A DNA stretch of 24,265 nt, from NCBI GenBank assembly GCA_900554465.1, contig USHF01000003.1, positions 1 through 24,265 on the forward strand. Reading direction: 5' to 3'. Under the pieces are notes generated by a model that had not been told where the DNA came from, searched no databases, and worked only from the letters and a program-made list of their open reading frames with translations. Made by a program: the position numbers and the translations under genes. The first letter of the stretch is position 1; the number at the start of each line of letters is the position of its first letter. Positions 15,505-24,265 of the stretch are shown in pieces. The DNA is from an uncultured Collinsella sp. (GTDB lineage: Bacteria; Actinomycetota; Coriobacteriia; Coriobacteriales; Coriobacteriaceae).

Positions 15505-15575
15505 CATGCCCGGCGCAAACGCCGCTTGAATGTGAAGCAGCATAGCCGGCTCCGCGCAACTCAACGCATTGCAGA

Positions 15576-15616
15576 GCCCCCGGAATGTGATTCGTCCGCG
15601 TTCCGGGGGCCTTTTG
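15576..15616 (+). terminator. Rho-independent terminator after tetR / DUF5692-like genes
   Basis: GCCCCCGGAA (15576-15585) pairs perfectly with TTCCGGGGGC (15601-15610) and is followed by CTTTTG. It lies about 70 bases after the membrane-protein stop. Confidence 0.85.
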
Positions 15617-15736
15617 CTGCCGCGAGGATGCGGCCGAACGATGCGCTCAGGTTAAATCGGATCTTATATTTCGTATGCGCTTTATATGGCTCCATTTTTG
15701 GGTACAGTGTTGAGCCGATATTGCATTGGGGGATAT

Positions 15737-17218
15737 ATGAGCGATGAGACGTATGGCCGCGAGGATGCGGCCCAGGATGCGGAAGCATGTGCCGAAGCCC
15801 TGGAGAGCCTTGACCGGATCGCGCTAGACGAGCTCTCGTTTAGCGATTCGGTCGTCGACGCGCAAGACGAGGTGCACGAAGACACTGAGGACGAAGGCGG
15901 CGACGCCAAAGACGCTCCTGACGAAGCCGAAGAGGACGATAGCGAGGCCGACGACCAGCCCGAATCCGACACGGGCGAGGAAACCGTCTTGCTCGACAGC
16001 TTACCGGCCGAAGATTCGCTGACTCGCGAGCTTCCTGGCCTGGGTTCCGCACCAGCCGTGGATGAGACCATCGCCATGGGCGATATTCCCCTGCCGTCCG
16101 TTCCCTCGGCACACGAAGCCGAGGTCCGCCATCGCAAGATGTCGCCCAAGCGCCGCAATCTGATGGTCGCCGGTGTCGTGGCCGTCGCGCTCGTCGCCGG
16201 CGGTGCAGGCTATGCTGCCTGGAACGGATATCAGCAAGAGCAGGCTGCCGCTGTCGCCGCCAATGCCCACACGATGATGTCGGTGCAGATTGGCGTGCAT
16301 GCCGCGGGCCTCGACTGTTCCGCCGGCTCCAAGATTCCCGTACAAGTGAGTGGCCAGGATTCTGACGGATCCTCCGTGAGCGAAACACTCTATGTTGACG
16401 AGCACGGCCGTGGCATCAAACTGCTACCCGGTGACTACACGCTCTCCATCGCTGCCTCCCCCATCGCGTCCGACGGCACCGTCTATACCGTGCCGACCAC
16501 CAAGGCGCAGGTCACGATCAAGAGCGACGGACAGGACCTAAGCAGCCAGGCCGCCTTTAAGCTCAAGGTGCCTTCGGCCGACACGGTAACCGACGACCAG
16601 ATCGATGCCGCCGCCAAATATGCCGAGGAGGGAGGCGCGAGCTCCGCCGCCACCGCCAAGGTGCTCCAGCAGGCGGCAACCGCGCGGCGCGACGCCGCCG
16701 TCAATGCCGTGAGCGCGCAAAAGGCACAGGCAGCCCGCGATGCTGACGCTCGCCACAAGGCAACCGACCTCTACCAGCTCGATATCCCCGTCGAGTGGTA
16801 CGGCAAGGTCGAGACTTGGCAAAATGGCAGCACGCTATGCATCTATCTTGCCGGCGACAGCGATACGCCGATTGTGACGCTCGTCGCGGTGCGCGAGGGC
16901 GAGAGCTTTACGCCCGATGAGGGCGATACGGTTTTGGGTGCGGCCAATCTAGGCAACGGTTATACCGTCTACGCCAGCGGCCCCGTCTATCCGTACGTGG
17001 TGCCCCAGACCATCAACGGACGGACGCAGAATCCCGTGTCAACCTACCCCATGGACACGGCCATTGAGCTTATCGAGCTCACGACCGGTAACCGCTACAC
17101 CTATAGCCAGATCAAGAACGTACTGGTCGGCAAAGACGGCAAGGCAGACGCCGCGACCAAACTCGAGACCGACTACCTCGCCCAGATTCTCCTGCCGAGC
17201 ATCAAGGCCCAGGACTAG
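15737..17218 (+). CDS. Uncharacterised single-pass membrane protein with acidic cytoplasmic tail
   Basis: I do not recognise this 493-residue protein. Residues ~1-135 are strongly acidic and low in complexity (runs of Glu/Asp), then a basic patch (RHRKMSPKRRN) and one membrane helix (MVAGVVAVALVAGGAGYAAW, ~142-165). The C-terminal ~325 residues should be outside the cell: a beta-rich part (~180-270), an Ala-rich helical stretch that could be a coiled coil (~285-345), and a final globular part with VEWYGKVETWQNGSTLCIYL. The topology (acidic inside, Lys/Arg flank, large outside domain) is what the sequence shows. I chose ATG 15737 because GGGGGA lies 4-5 bases upstream; the earlier in-frame start at 15686 has none. 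It has its own terminator-bounded unit and converges on the ATPase gene. Confidence 0.82.
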   Translation: MSDETYGREDAAQDAEACAEALESLDRIALDELSFSDSVVDAQDEVHEDTEDEGGDAKDAPDEAEEDDSEADDQPESDTGEETVLLDSLPAEDSLTRELPGLGSAPAVDETIAMGDIPLPSVPSAHEAEVRHRKMSPKRRNLMVAGVVAVALVAGGAGYAAWNGYQQEQAAAVAANAHTMMSVQIGVHAAGLDCSAGSKIPVQVSGQDSDGSSVSETLYVDEHGRGIKLLPGDYTLSIAASPIASDGTVYTVPTTKAQVTIKSDGQDLSSQAAFKLKVPSADTVTDDQIDAAAKYAEEGGASSAATAKVLQQAATARRDAAVNAVSAQKAQAARDADARHKATDLYQLDIPVEWYGKVETWQNGSTLCIYLAGDSDTPIVTLVAVREGESFTPDEGDTVLGAANLGNGYTVYASGPVYPYVVPQTINGRTQNPVSTYPMDTAIELIELTTGNRYTYSQIKNVLVGKDGKADAATKLETDYLAQILLPSIKAQD

Positions 17219-17262
17219 CGGACCATGACACCTGAGTCCTGGCCTCGCAAATCCATAGACGA

Positions 17263-18615
17263 TTAGGAAAGGAGCCACTTCCATGCGGGCACAGCATGTA
17301 CCACGCCGTGTTTGCATGGAATATCGGCCTGCTCATCCATGGTAACGATTACCGACTCGCCAAGATCAAACTGGGCCATCGCGGCATCGAGCGCGGCAAT
17401 TTCGCGCTCGCGCGTTTTCTCGCTTGTCATATCCACACTTACCTGAATCAGGCCGTAAGCCTGCATGAGCAGTGCATCCCCAGCCACAAAGTCCACCTCA
17501 TGGCTTTTATTCTTATCTTTAATCAGCAGGCGGCAAACCGAACCGGGCCGCACGGCGGGGGTCCTTCTTCTGAGCGCATTGAACACCGCGGTCTCGAGCC
17601 TCTGACCATGATCCAATGCCGATGCGGGGGAGAACGCTCCGAACATCGCAGGATCGACGGCGTAGACCTTAGACGCAGACCGCGTATTATTTGCAAGCGA
17701 ACGCGTGAACTCCGGCACCGAAAACAGCAGGTAGGCGTCCTCGTAATACTCAAGTAAGTCGCTGAGCGTATTTCGACTGACGGATATCTGTCTGCTCTTG
17801 AACTCGTTGTACACTTTGTTCACTGACAGCTCTCGTCCCGAAGATGCCATGCACCGCGCCAGAAACAGCGAGGCCAAACGGGGGTTCTTGACGTCGTAAC
17901 GTTCAACGACGTCCATGGCGACCGTTCGCGACGCATATTCCTGTAGCAGCTGAATCGCGTCTGCGGGCGTCTGCTCAAGTGTCGCGATGAATCCCCCTCG
18001 CTCGAGATATCCGACCAGATGGTGTCGGAGCAACGCTGCAGCGCTTGAGGAGAAGGGCGCGTTCGACTCAGGAACGCCCCCCGTCTTATATCGGACGTAT
18101 TCCGAAAAACTCAACGGAAAAAGCTCTCGCACAAGAGAACGGCCCCTGAACTCGCTCTTAAGTTCTGAGGACAGCATCTTAGAAGAAGATCCCGTCACGT
18201 AAACGGTCGCCTTCTCCGTATCGACCACGCGTCGCAGAAACGCACCCCATTCGGGTATTTCCTGGATCTCGTCAAAGAAAAGGTAGGCGCCCTCGCCTCG
18301 AGCAGCAGGATATAGTGCATAGAATGTATCGAGCACGTCCGCTAGTAGCGATGGCTCATACGGACGCAAGCGCTCATCCTCAAAATTGAAATATAGCATC
18401 CGGTCAAGCTCGACGCCTTGGCCCTGAAGCCGCCGTATCTCCTGATACAGGCGATACGTCTTTCCACAACGACGGGCGCCCACAATCACATATACGATGT
18501 TGTCGCGCTTTGGCTCCTGCGGGTTGCCCAGATCAAGGTCGCGCTCAAAGACCTGCGGAATCCCCTGTTGCTCAAAGTCCTTTATTTTTTGAGCCACCAA
18601 GTCGTTGAATGCCAT
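17263..18615 (-). CDS. AAA ATPase with C-terminal DUF4143-type domain
   Basis: This 450-residue protein belongs to the AAA_14/DUF4143 group of stand-alone ATPases, whose role is not established. Walker A is GARRCGKT (46-53), Walker B is YLFFDEIQE (111-119), and VTGSSSKML is the sensor-like motif. GRSLVRELFPLSFSEYV is characteristic of the family, and the C-terminal part contains HEVDFVAGDALLMQAYGLIQVSVDM and ends in PAWKWLLS, as intact members do. The gene looks less GC-rich than its neighbours, which fits the patchy, often transferred distribution of the family. GGAG lies 4 bases before the start, and a 25-bp palindrome covers the promoter. Confidence 0.9.
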   Translation of the reverse strand: MAFNDLVAQKIKDFEQQGIPQVFERDLDLGNPQEPKRDNIVYVIVGARRCGKTYRLYQEIRRLQGQGVELDRMLYFNFEDERLRPYEPSLLADVLDTFYALYPAARGEGAYLFFDEIQEIPEWGAFLRRVVDTEKATVYVTGSSSKMLSSELKSEFRGRSLVRELFPLSFSEYVRYKTGGVPESNAPFSSSAAALLRHHLVGYLERGGFIATLEQTPADAIQLLQEYASRTVAMDVVERYDVKNPRLASLFLARCMASSGRELSVNKVYNEFKSRQISVSRNTLSDLLEYYEDAYLLFSVPEFTRSLANNTRSASKVYAVDPAMFGAFSPASALDHGQRLETAVFNALRRRTPAVRPGSVCRLLIKDKNKSHEVDFVAGDALLMQAYGLIQVSVDMTSEKTREREIAALDAAMAQFDLGESVIVTMDEQADIPCKHGVVHAVPAWKWLLS

Positions 18616-18623
18616 AATTCTCC

Positions 18624-18683
18624 AATCTTGCTCTCCTGCTAATCAAGATTATAACGATTCTTGATTAGCAGGAGAGCAAGATT
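18624..18683 (-). promoter_or_regulatory. 25-bp perfect palindrome carrying the ATPase promoter
   Basis: Arms 18624-18648 and 18659-18683 are perfect inverted copies around a 10-base loop. On the - strand the loop and arm edge form a consensus TATAAT (18648-18653); transcription from it would start inside the promoter-proximal arm, about 26 bases before the ATG. I see no good -35 box. A further copy of the inner TCTTGATTA follows at about 18690. The design suggests an operator, perhaps autoregulatory. Confidence 0.75.
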
Positions 18684-18787
18684 ATGCGTATCTTGATTAA
18701 TGGATAAGCAAGTTTTCTATTAGTGGCCCCTCCCGGAGGATATCGAGCGGCCGAGGGGGCAGGCATGAACGCCTCTAGCCGAAAACA

Positions 18788-18824
18788 AAGTAGCTAAAAA
18801 AGCCCCGTCCCAAATGAGCTACTT
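18788..18824. repeat. Small inverted repeat overlapping a stop codon
   Basis: AAGTAGCT (18788-18795) and AGCTACTT (18817-18824) flank a 21-base loop that reads CATTTGGGACGGGGCTTTTT on the - strand. It includes two bases of the stop codon of the small - strand gene and may also act as its terminator, because TTTTTTAG follows GGGGC. Confidence 0.6.
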
Positions 18825-19017
18825 AACGCCAGGGGTCGGCTTCGAAGAGGGGCTCGCGCTCGGGGCGACGATCGCTATAAGGATCGTAGCCGTCGTCATC
18901 CTCGTTCTCGGCACGGATATAGGGGTCGCGCGGCTTGGGCGCCGGTTTAGGCGCAGGCTTAGGTGCGGCGGGTGCGGCATCGGTCGCCGGCGTGTTCGTC
19001 TTGTTCTTGTCTGTCAT
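18823..19017 (-). CDS. Small Pro/Lys/Ala-rich hypothetical protein
   Basis: A 64-residue protein of unknown function. The N-terminal half has a PAAPKPAPKPAPKPR low-complexity stretch and the C-terminal half is charged (RAENEDDDGYDPYSDRRPERE) and ends FEADPWR. No signal peptide or membrane helix. The start is the ATG at 19017, which lies 8 bases after AAGGAG; the ATG two codons upstream is only 2 bases from that site. It lies between clpB and the ATPase gene on the same strand but is separated from clpB by a terminator. Composition suggests a disordered protein. Confidence 0.68.
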   Translation of the reverse strand: MTDKNKTNTPATDAAPAAPKPAPKPAPKPRDPYIRAENEDDDGYDPYSDRRPEREPLFEADPWR

Positions 19018-19066
19018 CTGCATAGCTCCTTGCCATGTACTCACGTTCAACACCATCGATTGTCGC

Positions 19067-19106
19067 ACGAAAAAGGGCGGCGGACCCGATTGGATCCGCC
19101 GCCCTT
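19067..19106 (-). terminator. Rho-independent terminator of clpB
   Basis: On the - strand 19095-19106 pairs perfectly with 19073-19084 (12 bp, 10-base loop), and the stem runs into a TTTTT tract. It lies about 45 bases after the clpB stop codon. Confidence 0.9.
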
Positions 19107-19148
19107 GGCGTTTTGCGATGAGGGGCGGTTTTAAAGCCGGCCCAAAAT

Positions 19149-21776
<2,628 letters not shown>

Positions 21777-21797
21777 GGAATCACCTCTCTTGGGGCG

Positions 21798-21815
21798 GCC
21801 GCCCTACGGGGCGGC
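21798..21815 (-). other. GC-rich hairpin in the clpB leader
   Basis: GCCGCCC (21798-21804) pairs with GGGCGGC (21809-21815) around TACG, ending about 21 bases upstream of the start codon. It does not cover the ribosome site. Further upstream, ATCTTATA (21855-21862) and TATAAGAT (21883-21890) form a wider dyad that includes a possible - strand -10 box; no canonical CIRCE or HAIR element is seen. Confidence 0.45.
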
Positions 21816-21953
21816 TTCACGTTGTTCGAGAAGTATTGTTGCCAGCTTTACGCGATCTTATACACAAATCTAAGTCTCTATATATAAGATTTTCTGAGTG
21901 AATTACGGATAGGGTACTGAGATGTCAGCCCGCCGCTGCCCAGGCGCGCTACC

Positions 21954-22010
21954 GTCTCGATCTGTAACATCTAGCAGCCATTTTTGATCCTAGATGTTAC
22001 AGATCGAGAC
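21954..22010. repeat. 21-bp perfect inverted repeat
   Basis: Arms 21954-21974 and 21990-22010 are perfect inverted copies around a 15-base loop containing ATTTTTG. It lies between clpB and the orphan membrane gene, 9 bases from the first ACCACCACAAAG palindrome. No gene is read through it. Confidence 0.82.
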
Positions 22011-22019
22011 AGACCGAAA

Positions 22020-22054
22020 ACCACCACAAAGAGGACAGGCACCTTTGTGGTGGT
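22020..22054 (-). repeat. ACCACCACAAAG palindromic element, copy 1
   Basis: Arms ACCACCACAAAG (22020-22031) and CTTTGTGGTGGT (22043-22054) flank an AGGACAGGCAC core. Read on the - strand it follows the stop of the orphan membrane gene by 8 bases and is followed by TTTTCGG, so it may also serve as its terminator. Confidence 0.85.
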
Positions 22055-22062
22055 CGCGGTCT

Positions 22063-22734
22063 CTACTCCTTCGCCGAACCCGTACTTCCCGATTCGACGG
22101 TCCAGGGCATCTCATCCTCGAACAGCCATGTACGGGCAGACCCACTATCGCGTGCAGTCTGCGGGTCAGGCAAGCAGGTCTGTTTATAGGCATCTTGGAT
22201 ACACTGACCCATAAAATCGTTGAGCTCGGTCTGGTCGCCCTCCATGACATAGGCGACATCGCCGTCCATGATGTAGATGCCCGGACCCTCATTGCCCTCG
22301 TAGCCCGGATCGTACGAGACATCACATAACTTTGCGCCGTTTGCAGTGTCCAGCTCGATGGACGAGTGGCATCCGCCAACCATGTCGTTCGCTTTTGCCC
22401 GATAGGACGCATATCCGTACCAACGCTTAAATGTTTTGCCCTTGAGTAGCTCGGACGCCCTATCGATCAGGCTTGTATCCGTGGTATAGCGCATGGCCCC
22501 AAGCTGAATACGCGGATAATTGCTAATACCCAGCACAGCCGGCTGCTCATCAAAATCAACGGTAATGGTCTCGGGCTTGTCGTCGCCGGTCAGAAGTTCG
22601 ACAGATTGAGTCACAGGCTTGACCACCGGCTCCGTCACCGCAGCAGGTAGAAATGCCATACCGACAGCGCCCGCGCCAACCACAGCGATCGCAAGCGCCA
22701 AGACAATCAATCCAATACGGGCAGAACGGCTCAC
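22063..22734 (-). CDS. Orphan membrane-anchored secreted protein A
   Basis: I do not recognise this protein of about 223 residues. After a short basic start (MSRSARI) there is one hydrophobic segment (GLIVLALAIAVVGAGAVGMAFL) that can be a signal anchor, then an extracellular domain with VDFDEQPAVLGISNYPRIQLG, several Cys (MVGGCHSS, AKLCDVSYD, FMGQCIQDAYKQTCL) that could form disulfides, and an acidic C-terminus. The start is uncertain: GTG 22734 has GGGGTG upstream, while the open frame extends to a GTG at 22773 with no ribosome site. It is divergent from orphan B and bounded on both sides by copies of the same palindrome. Confidence 0.65.
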   Translation of the reverse strand: MSRSARIGLIVLALAIAVVGAGAVGMAFLPAAVTEPVVKPVTQSVELLTGDDKPETITVDFDEQPAVLGISNYPRIQLGAMRYTTDTSLIDRASELLKGKTFKRWYGYASYRAKANDMVGGCHSSIELDTANGAKLCDVSYDPGYEGNEGPGIYIMDGDVAYVMEGDQTELNDFMGQCIQDAYKQTCLPDPQTARDSGSARTWLFEDEMPWTVESGSTGSAKE

Positions 22735-22823
22735 GGCAAAACACCCCACAATGCAAACCTTCGCCACCTGCACTAATGATACCGCCAGCTAACACTATTA
22801 CCAAAAGAAGCCGCGCGCTCCTC

Positions 22824-22858
22824 ACCACCACAAAGGGGACAGGCACCTTTGTGGTGGT
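22824..22858. repeat. ACCACCACAAAG palindromic element, copy 2
   Basis: Arms ACCACCACAAAGG (22824-22836) and CCTTTGTGGTGGT (22846-22858) are perfect, with core GGACAGGCA in the same orientation as copy 1. It sits between two divergent genes, so it cannot be the terminator of either. Confidence 0.88.
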
Positions 22859-22968
22859 TTTCGACGCTAACGGTCGACCATCTCGCGCAATGAGATTAAA
22901 CTTGAATTGCTCTCTGAACATATCCATTTCTGCCTATCCTCAACAGATCTTTGTCTCGAGGAGCGCAT

Positions 22969-23637
22969 ATGAAGCCGCCTCATTCCACCGGTCGCAACGT
23001 CATCGCCATTCTCGCCATACCCATCGTGATGCTCTTCCTTATCGTCATCACGCCCTTTTCCCTTGGTATCACCTCGCCCTTCGATTTATGCGGAATGGTC
23101 GACGCCGGCTCGCGTGCCACCTCGCTCTCCTTTATCTGTCGCGGCGTGTTTTACGAAGATGGAATTCCCACCGGAAGTTGGCAGTCAAAGTTGCCACTGC
23201 TCGGTCAGATCGACGGATGCTCCCCCTATTTCTGCCTTGGACCTCAGACGCTAAACTATCTAATCGACGACCAGCCACTCGACTTCATCACCCTCGCCTA
23301 CGACTACGCACCAAACACCGATGAGCGCCACATGAACCAAGTCCTCGACAAGATGCTTGGACAGTGCGGGCTCACCGAGGAGGCCGGTCGAACCATCTAT
23401 AGCAACCAGAAATTAAAGCGAACAGAACTCCGCCGTGTCGGAAAAATCAAAGGGCGAAACGGGGCCGCCTACTGGGATGCCTGGGCAACACGCGACAAGG
23501 GCGAATTCGGACACAGCACCTATATGGTCACTGTCTACACCAAAGACGGAATTAAGGACAATGTTGACGATTTCGCGTCATCCAAACTCGGCATCCCCAA
23601 AACAACCAAACCCGCCAGCCCAGATGAAATTCTGTAG
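22969..23637 (+). CDS. Orphan membrane-anchored secreted protein B
   Basis: A 222-residue protein of unknown function. A hydrophobic N-terminal segment (IAILAIPIVMLFLIVITPFSLGI) acts as signal or anchor. The exported part has several Cys (FDLCGMVDAG, SFICRGV, DGCSPYFCLG, LGQCGL), then a charged stretch (KLKRTELRRVGKIKGRNGAAYWDAWATRD) and a Lys/Pro tail. I start it at ATG 22969, with CGAGGAG 5 bases upstream, not at the TTG 18 bases earlier. It has the same size and layout as divergent orphan A, but I see no clear residue-level match between the two. Copy 3 of the palindrome follows it. Confidence 0.72.
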   Translation: MKPPHSTGRNVIAILAIPIVMLFLIVITPFSLGITSPFDLCGMVDAGSRATSLSFICRGVFYEDGIPTGSWQSKLPLLGQIDGCSPYFCLGPQTLNYLIDDQPLDFITLAYDYAPNTDERHMNQVLDKMLGQCGLTEEAGRTIYSNQKLKRTELRRVGKIKGRNGAAYWDAWATRDKGEFGHSTYMVTVYTKDGIKDNVDDFASSKLGIPKTTKPASPDEIL

Positions 23638-23690
23638 AGCCGCCCATTAACATGCCGCTCAACGATCACAACAACATCGAGCTCGTCCCC

Positions 23691-23725
23691 ACCACCACAA
23701 AGGTGCCTGCCCCCTTTGTGGTGGT
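23691..23725. repeat. ACCACCACAAAG palindromic element, copy 3 (inverted core)
   Basis: Arms ACCACCACAAAGG (23691-23703) and CCTTTGTGGTGGT (23713-23725) are perfect. The core TGCCTGCCC is the reverse-complement form of the core in copies 1 and 2, so this copy is inverted. It follows orphan gene B and is followed by TTTTC. Confidence 0.88.
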
Positions 23726-23732
23726 TTTCAAC

Positions 23733-23763
23733 AAAAAGAAGCCGCCCCGATAACAGAGGCGGC
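23733..23763 (-). terminator. Rho-independent terminator for the hydratase gene
   Basis: On the - strand GCCGCC (23758-23763) pairs with GGCGGC (23741-23746), an 11-base loop, followed by TTCTTTTTG. It is about 150 bases past the hydratase stop; the 74-bp palindrome lies between them. Confidence 0.75.
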
Positions 23764-23820
23764 ATCAAGCAAGTCTATTTATTAGCGTCCCTCAAGACCC
23801 AACGAGAACGCAGAAATGTA

Positions 23821-23894
23821 GCCCGGGGCTTACCCTTTCCCGAACGCGGCCCTCGCGAAGCGCGTGAGCGGGCGGGAAAGGGTAAGCCCCGGGC
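23821..23894. repeat. 22-bp perfect inverted repeat with structured 30-base loop
   Basis: Arms 23821-23842 and 23873-23894 are perfect inverted copies, with a GC-rich loop that can fold further (CGCG/CGCG and GCGCG segments). No U-tract follows on either strand. It lies 15 bases past the hydratase stop codon. Confidence 0.85.
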
Positions 23895-23909
23895 GGACAA
23901 TTAAGTGCG

Positions 23910-24265
23910 CTACTCGGCAGCGGCCTTGAACTTGTTGTAGTTGATCAGGCAGCCGGCCTTGACGATGGCACGCTCCTCTGCCGTCATATCGGCAATGTAG
24001 AGCTCAATCTGCTCGACCGCACCATCGGCGCGCACCACGTAGGCGGCGATGTCCTTCAGGTCGCCATCGAGCGCGGCACGGATACCCGGCACAAAGACGT
24101 AATCGCCCACCTCAAAGTTGGGCTCGGCCTCCATCTGGAAGGGCACCATGCCCCAGTTCATCACGTTGGAGCGATAGCGCTTGGTGGCGTACTCGGTAAC
24201 GATGTTGGCACCGGCCCCCAGCACACGCTGGCAGCTGGCCGCCTGCTCACGGGCAGAACCATCGC
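23910..24265 (-). CDS. Aconitase-family hydratase, C-terminal fragment (5' part outside window)
   Basis: The frame is open to the window edge and encodes the last ~118 residues. DGSAREQAASCQRVLGAGAN and ATKRYRSNVMNWGMVPF correspond to the conserved swivel-domain block of aconitase-type hydratases (a Gly-Ser-Arg-Glu substrate-binding motif, then RSNxxxxGMxPF). The end (DMTAEERAIVKAGCLINYNK) matches the C-terminus of such enzymes, including the NYN motif. The substrate (citrate/isocitrate or another hydroxy acid) cannot be decided because the iron-sulfur cysteines lie outside the window. Confidence 0.85.
   Translation of the reverse strand, partial: DGSAREQAASCQRVLGAGANIVTEYATKRYRSNVMNWGMVPFQMEAEPNFEVGDYVFVPGIRAALDGDLKDIAAYVVRADGAVEQIELYIADMTAEERAIVKAGCLINYNKFKAAAE

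Noticed and set aside
17268..17345. Perfect AAAGGAG with ATG 17283 starting a 20-codon + strand ORF between the orphan membrane gene and the ATPase
   Set aside because: The ORF lies inside the complement of the ATPase 3' end, which encodes a normal family C-terminus (PAWKWLL). Probably chance, though a remnant of a lost gene cannot be excluded.
18765..18797. Ten-codon ORF after GAGGGGG between the ATPase and the small protein gene
   Set aside because: Too short to support as a gene; it overlaps the AAGTAGCT inverted repeat.
21777..21960. CIRCE or HAIR heat-shock operator upstream of clpB
   Set aside because: No TTAGCACTC/GAGTGCTAA or CTTGAGT/ACTCAAG pair is present; only a loose ATCTTATA dyad is seen.

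Overview
The window looks like chromosome of a gut actinobacterium of the class Coriobacteriia, most likely Collinsella or a close relative. This is an inference from high GC, the phosphatase / SEDS-transpeptidase / PASTA-kinase gene order, the family mix, and intergenic palindromes that I associate with Collinsella; no marker gene proves it. No phage, IS transposase, integrase or CRISPR array is visible.

Layout. (1) 1-5992, + strand: a cell-wall growth-control operon made of a PP2C phosphatase (5' end outside the window), one polypeptide that joins a SEDS glycosyltransferase to a class B penicillin-binding protein, and a PknB-type kinase with four PASTA repeats; a strong terminator follows. 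(2) 6145-6220, - strand: tRNA-Arg(CCU). Next to it is a regular array of seven alternately oriented 15-bp motifs (6301-6500). (3) 6526-9808, - strand: a mannose-family PTS operon (IIAB, IIC, IID, then a ManO/DUF956 protein). (4) 10183-13583, - strand: hypA and a 925-residue iron-sulfur/FAD/NAD(P) oxidoreductase, separated by a spacer that folds into a long imperfect rod and resembles a cis-regulatory RNA. A TetR regulator is divergent from the oxidoreductase, with two TTGAC palindromes between them. Downstream of tetR is a multi-pass membrane protein (DUF5692-like) whose well-placed start codon is followed by an in-frame TAG at codon 6. (5) 15737-19017: an orphan acidic single-pass membrane protein, a DUF4143-type AAA ATPase with a 25-bp palindrome over its promoter, and a small Pro/Lys-rich protein. 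(6) 19149-21776, - strand: clpB. (7) 21954-23894: two divergent orphan membrane-anchored proteins among three copies of one palindromic element and two other long perfect inverted repeats. (8) 23910-24265, - strand: the C-terminal end of an aconitase-family hydratase.

How the genes fit together. The phosphatase and kinase would set the phosphorylation state of the growth machinery, and the operon also encodes that machinery as a fused polymerase-crosslinker. The PTS operon imports and phosphorylates a hexose. The oxidoreductase/TetR/DUF5692 group looks like a small-molecule-responsive redox module. Three items stand out: the structured spacer in front of hypA, the amber codon in the DUF5692 gene, and the density of unrelated perfect palindromes (at least seven families in 24 kb), several of which share a GGGAC core.
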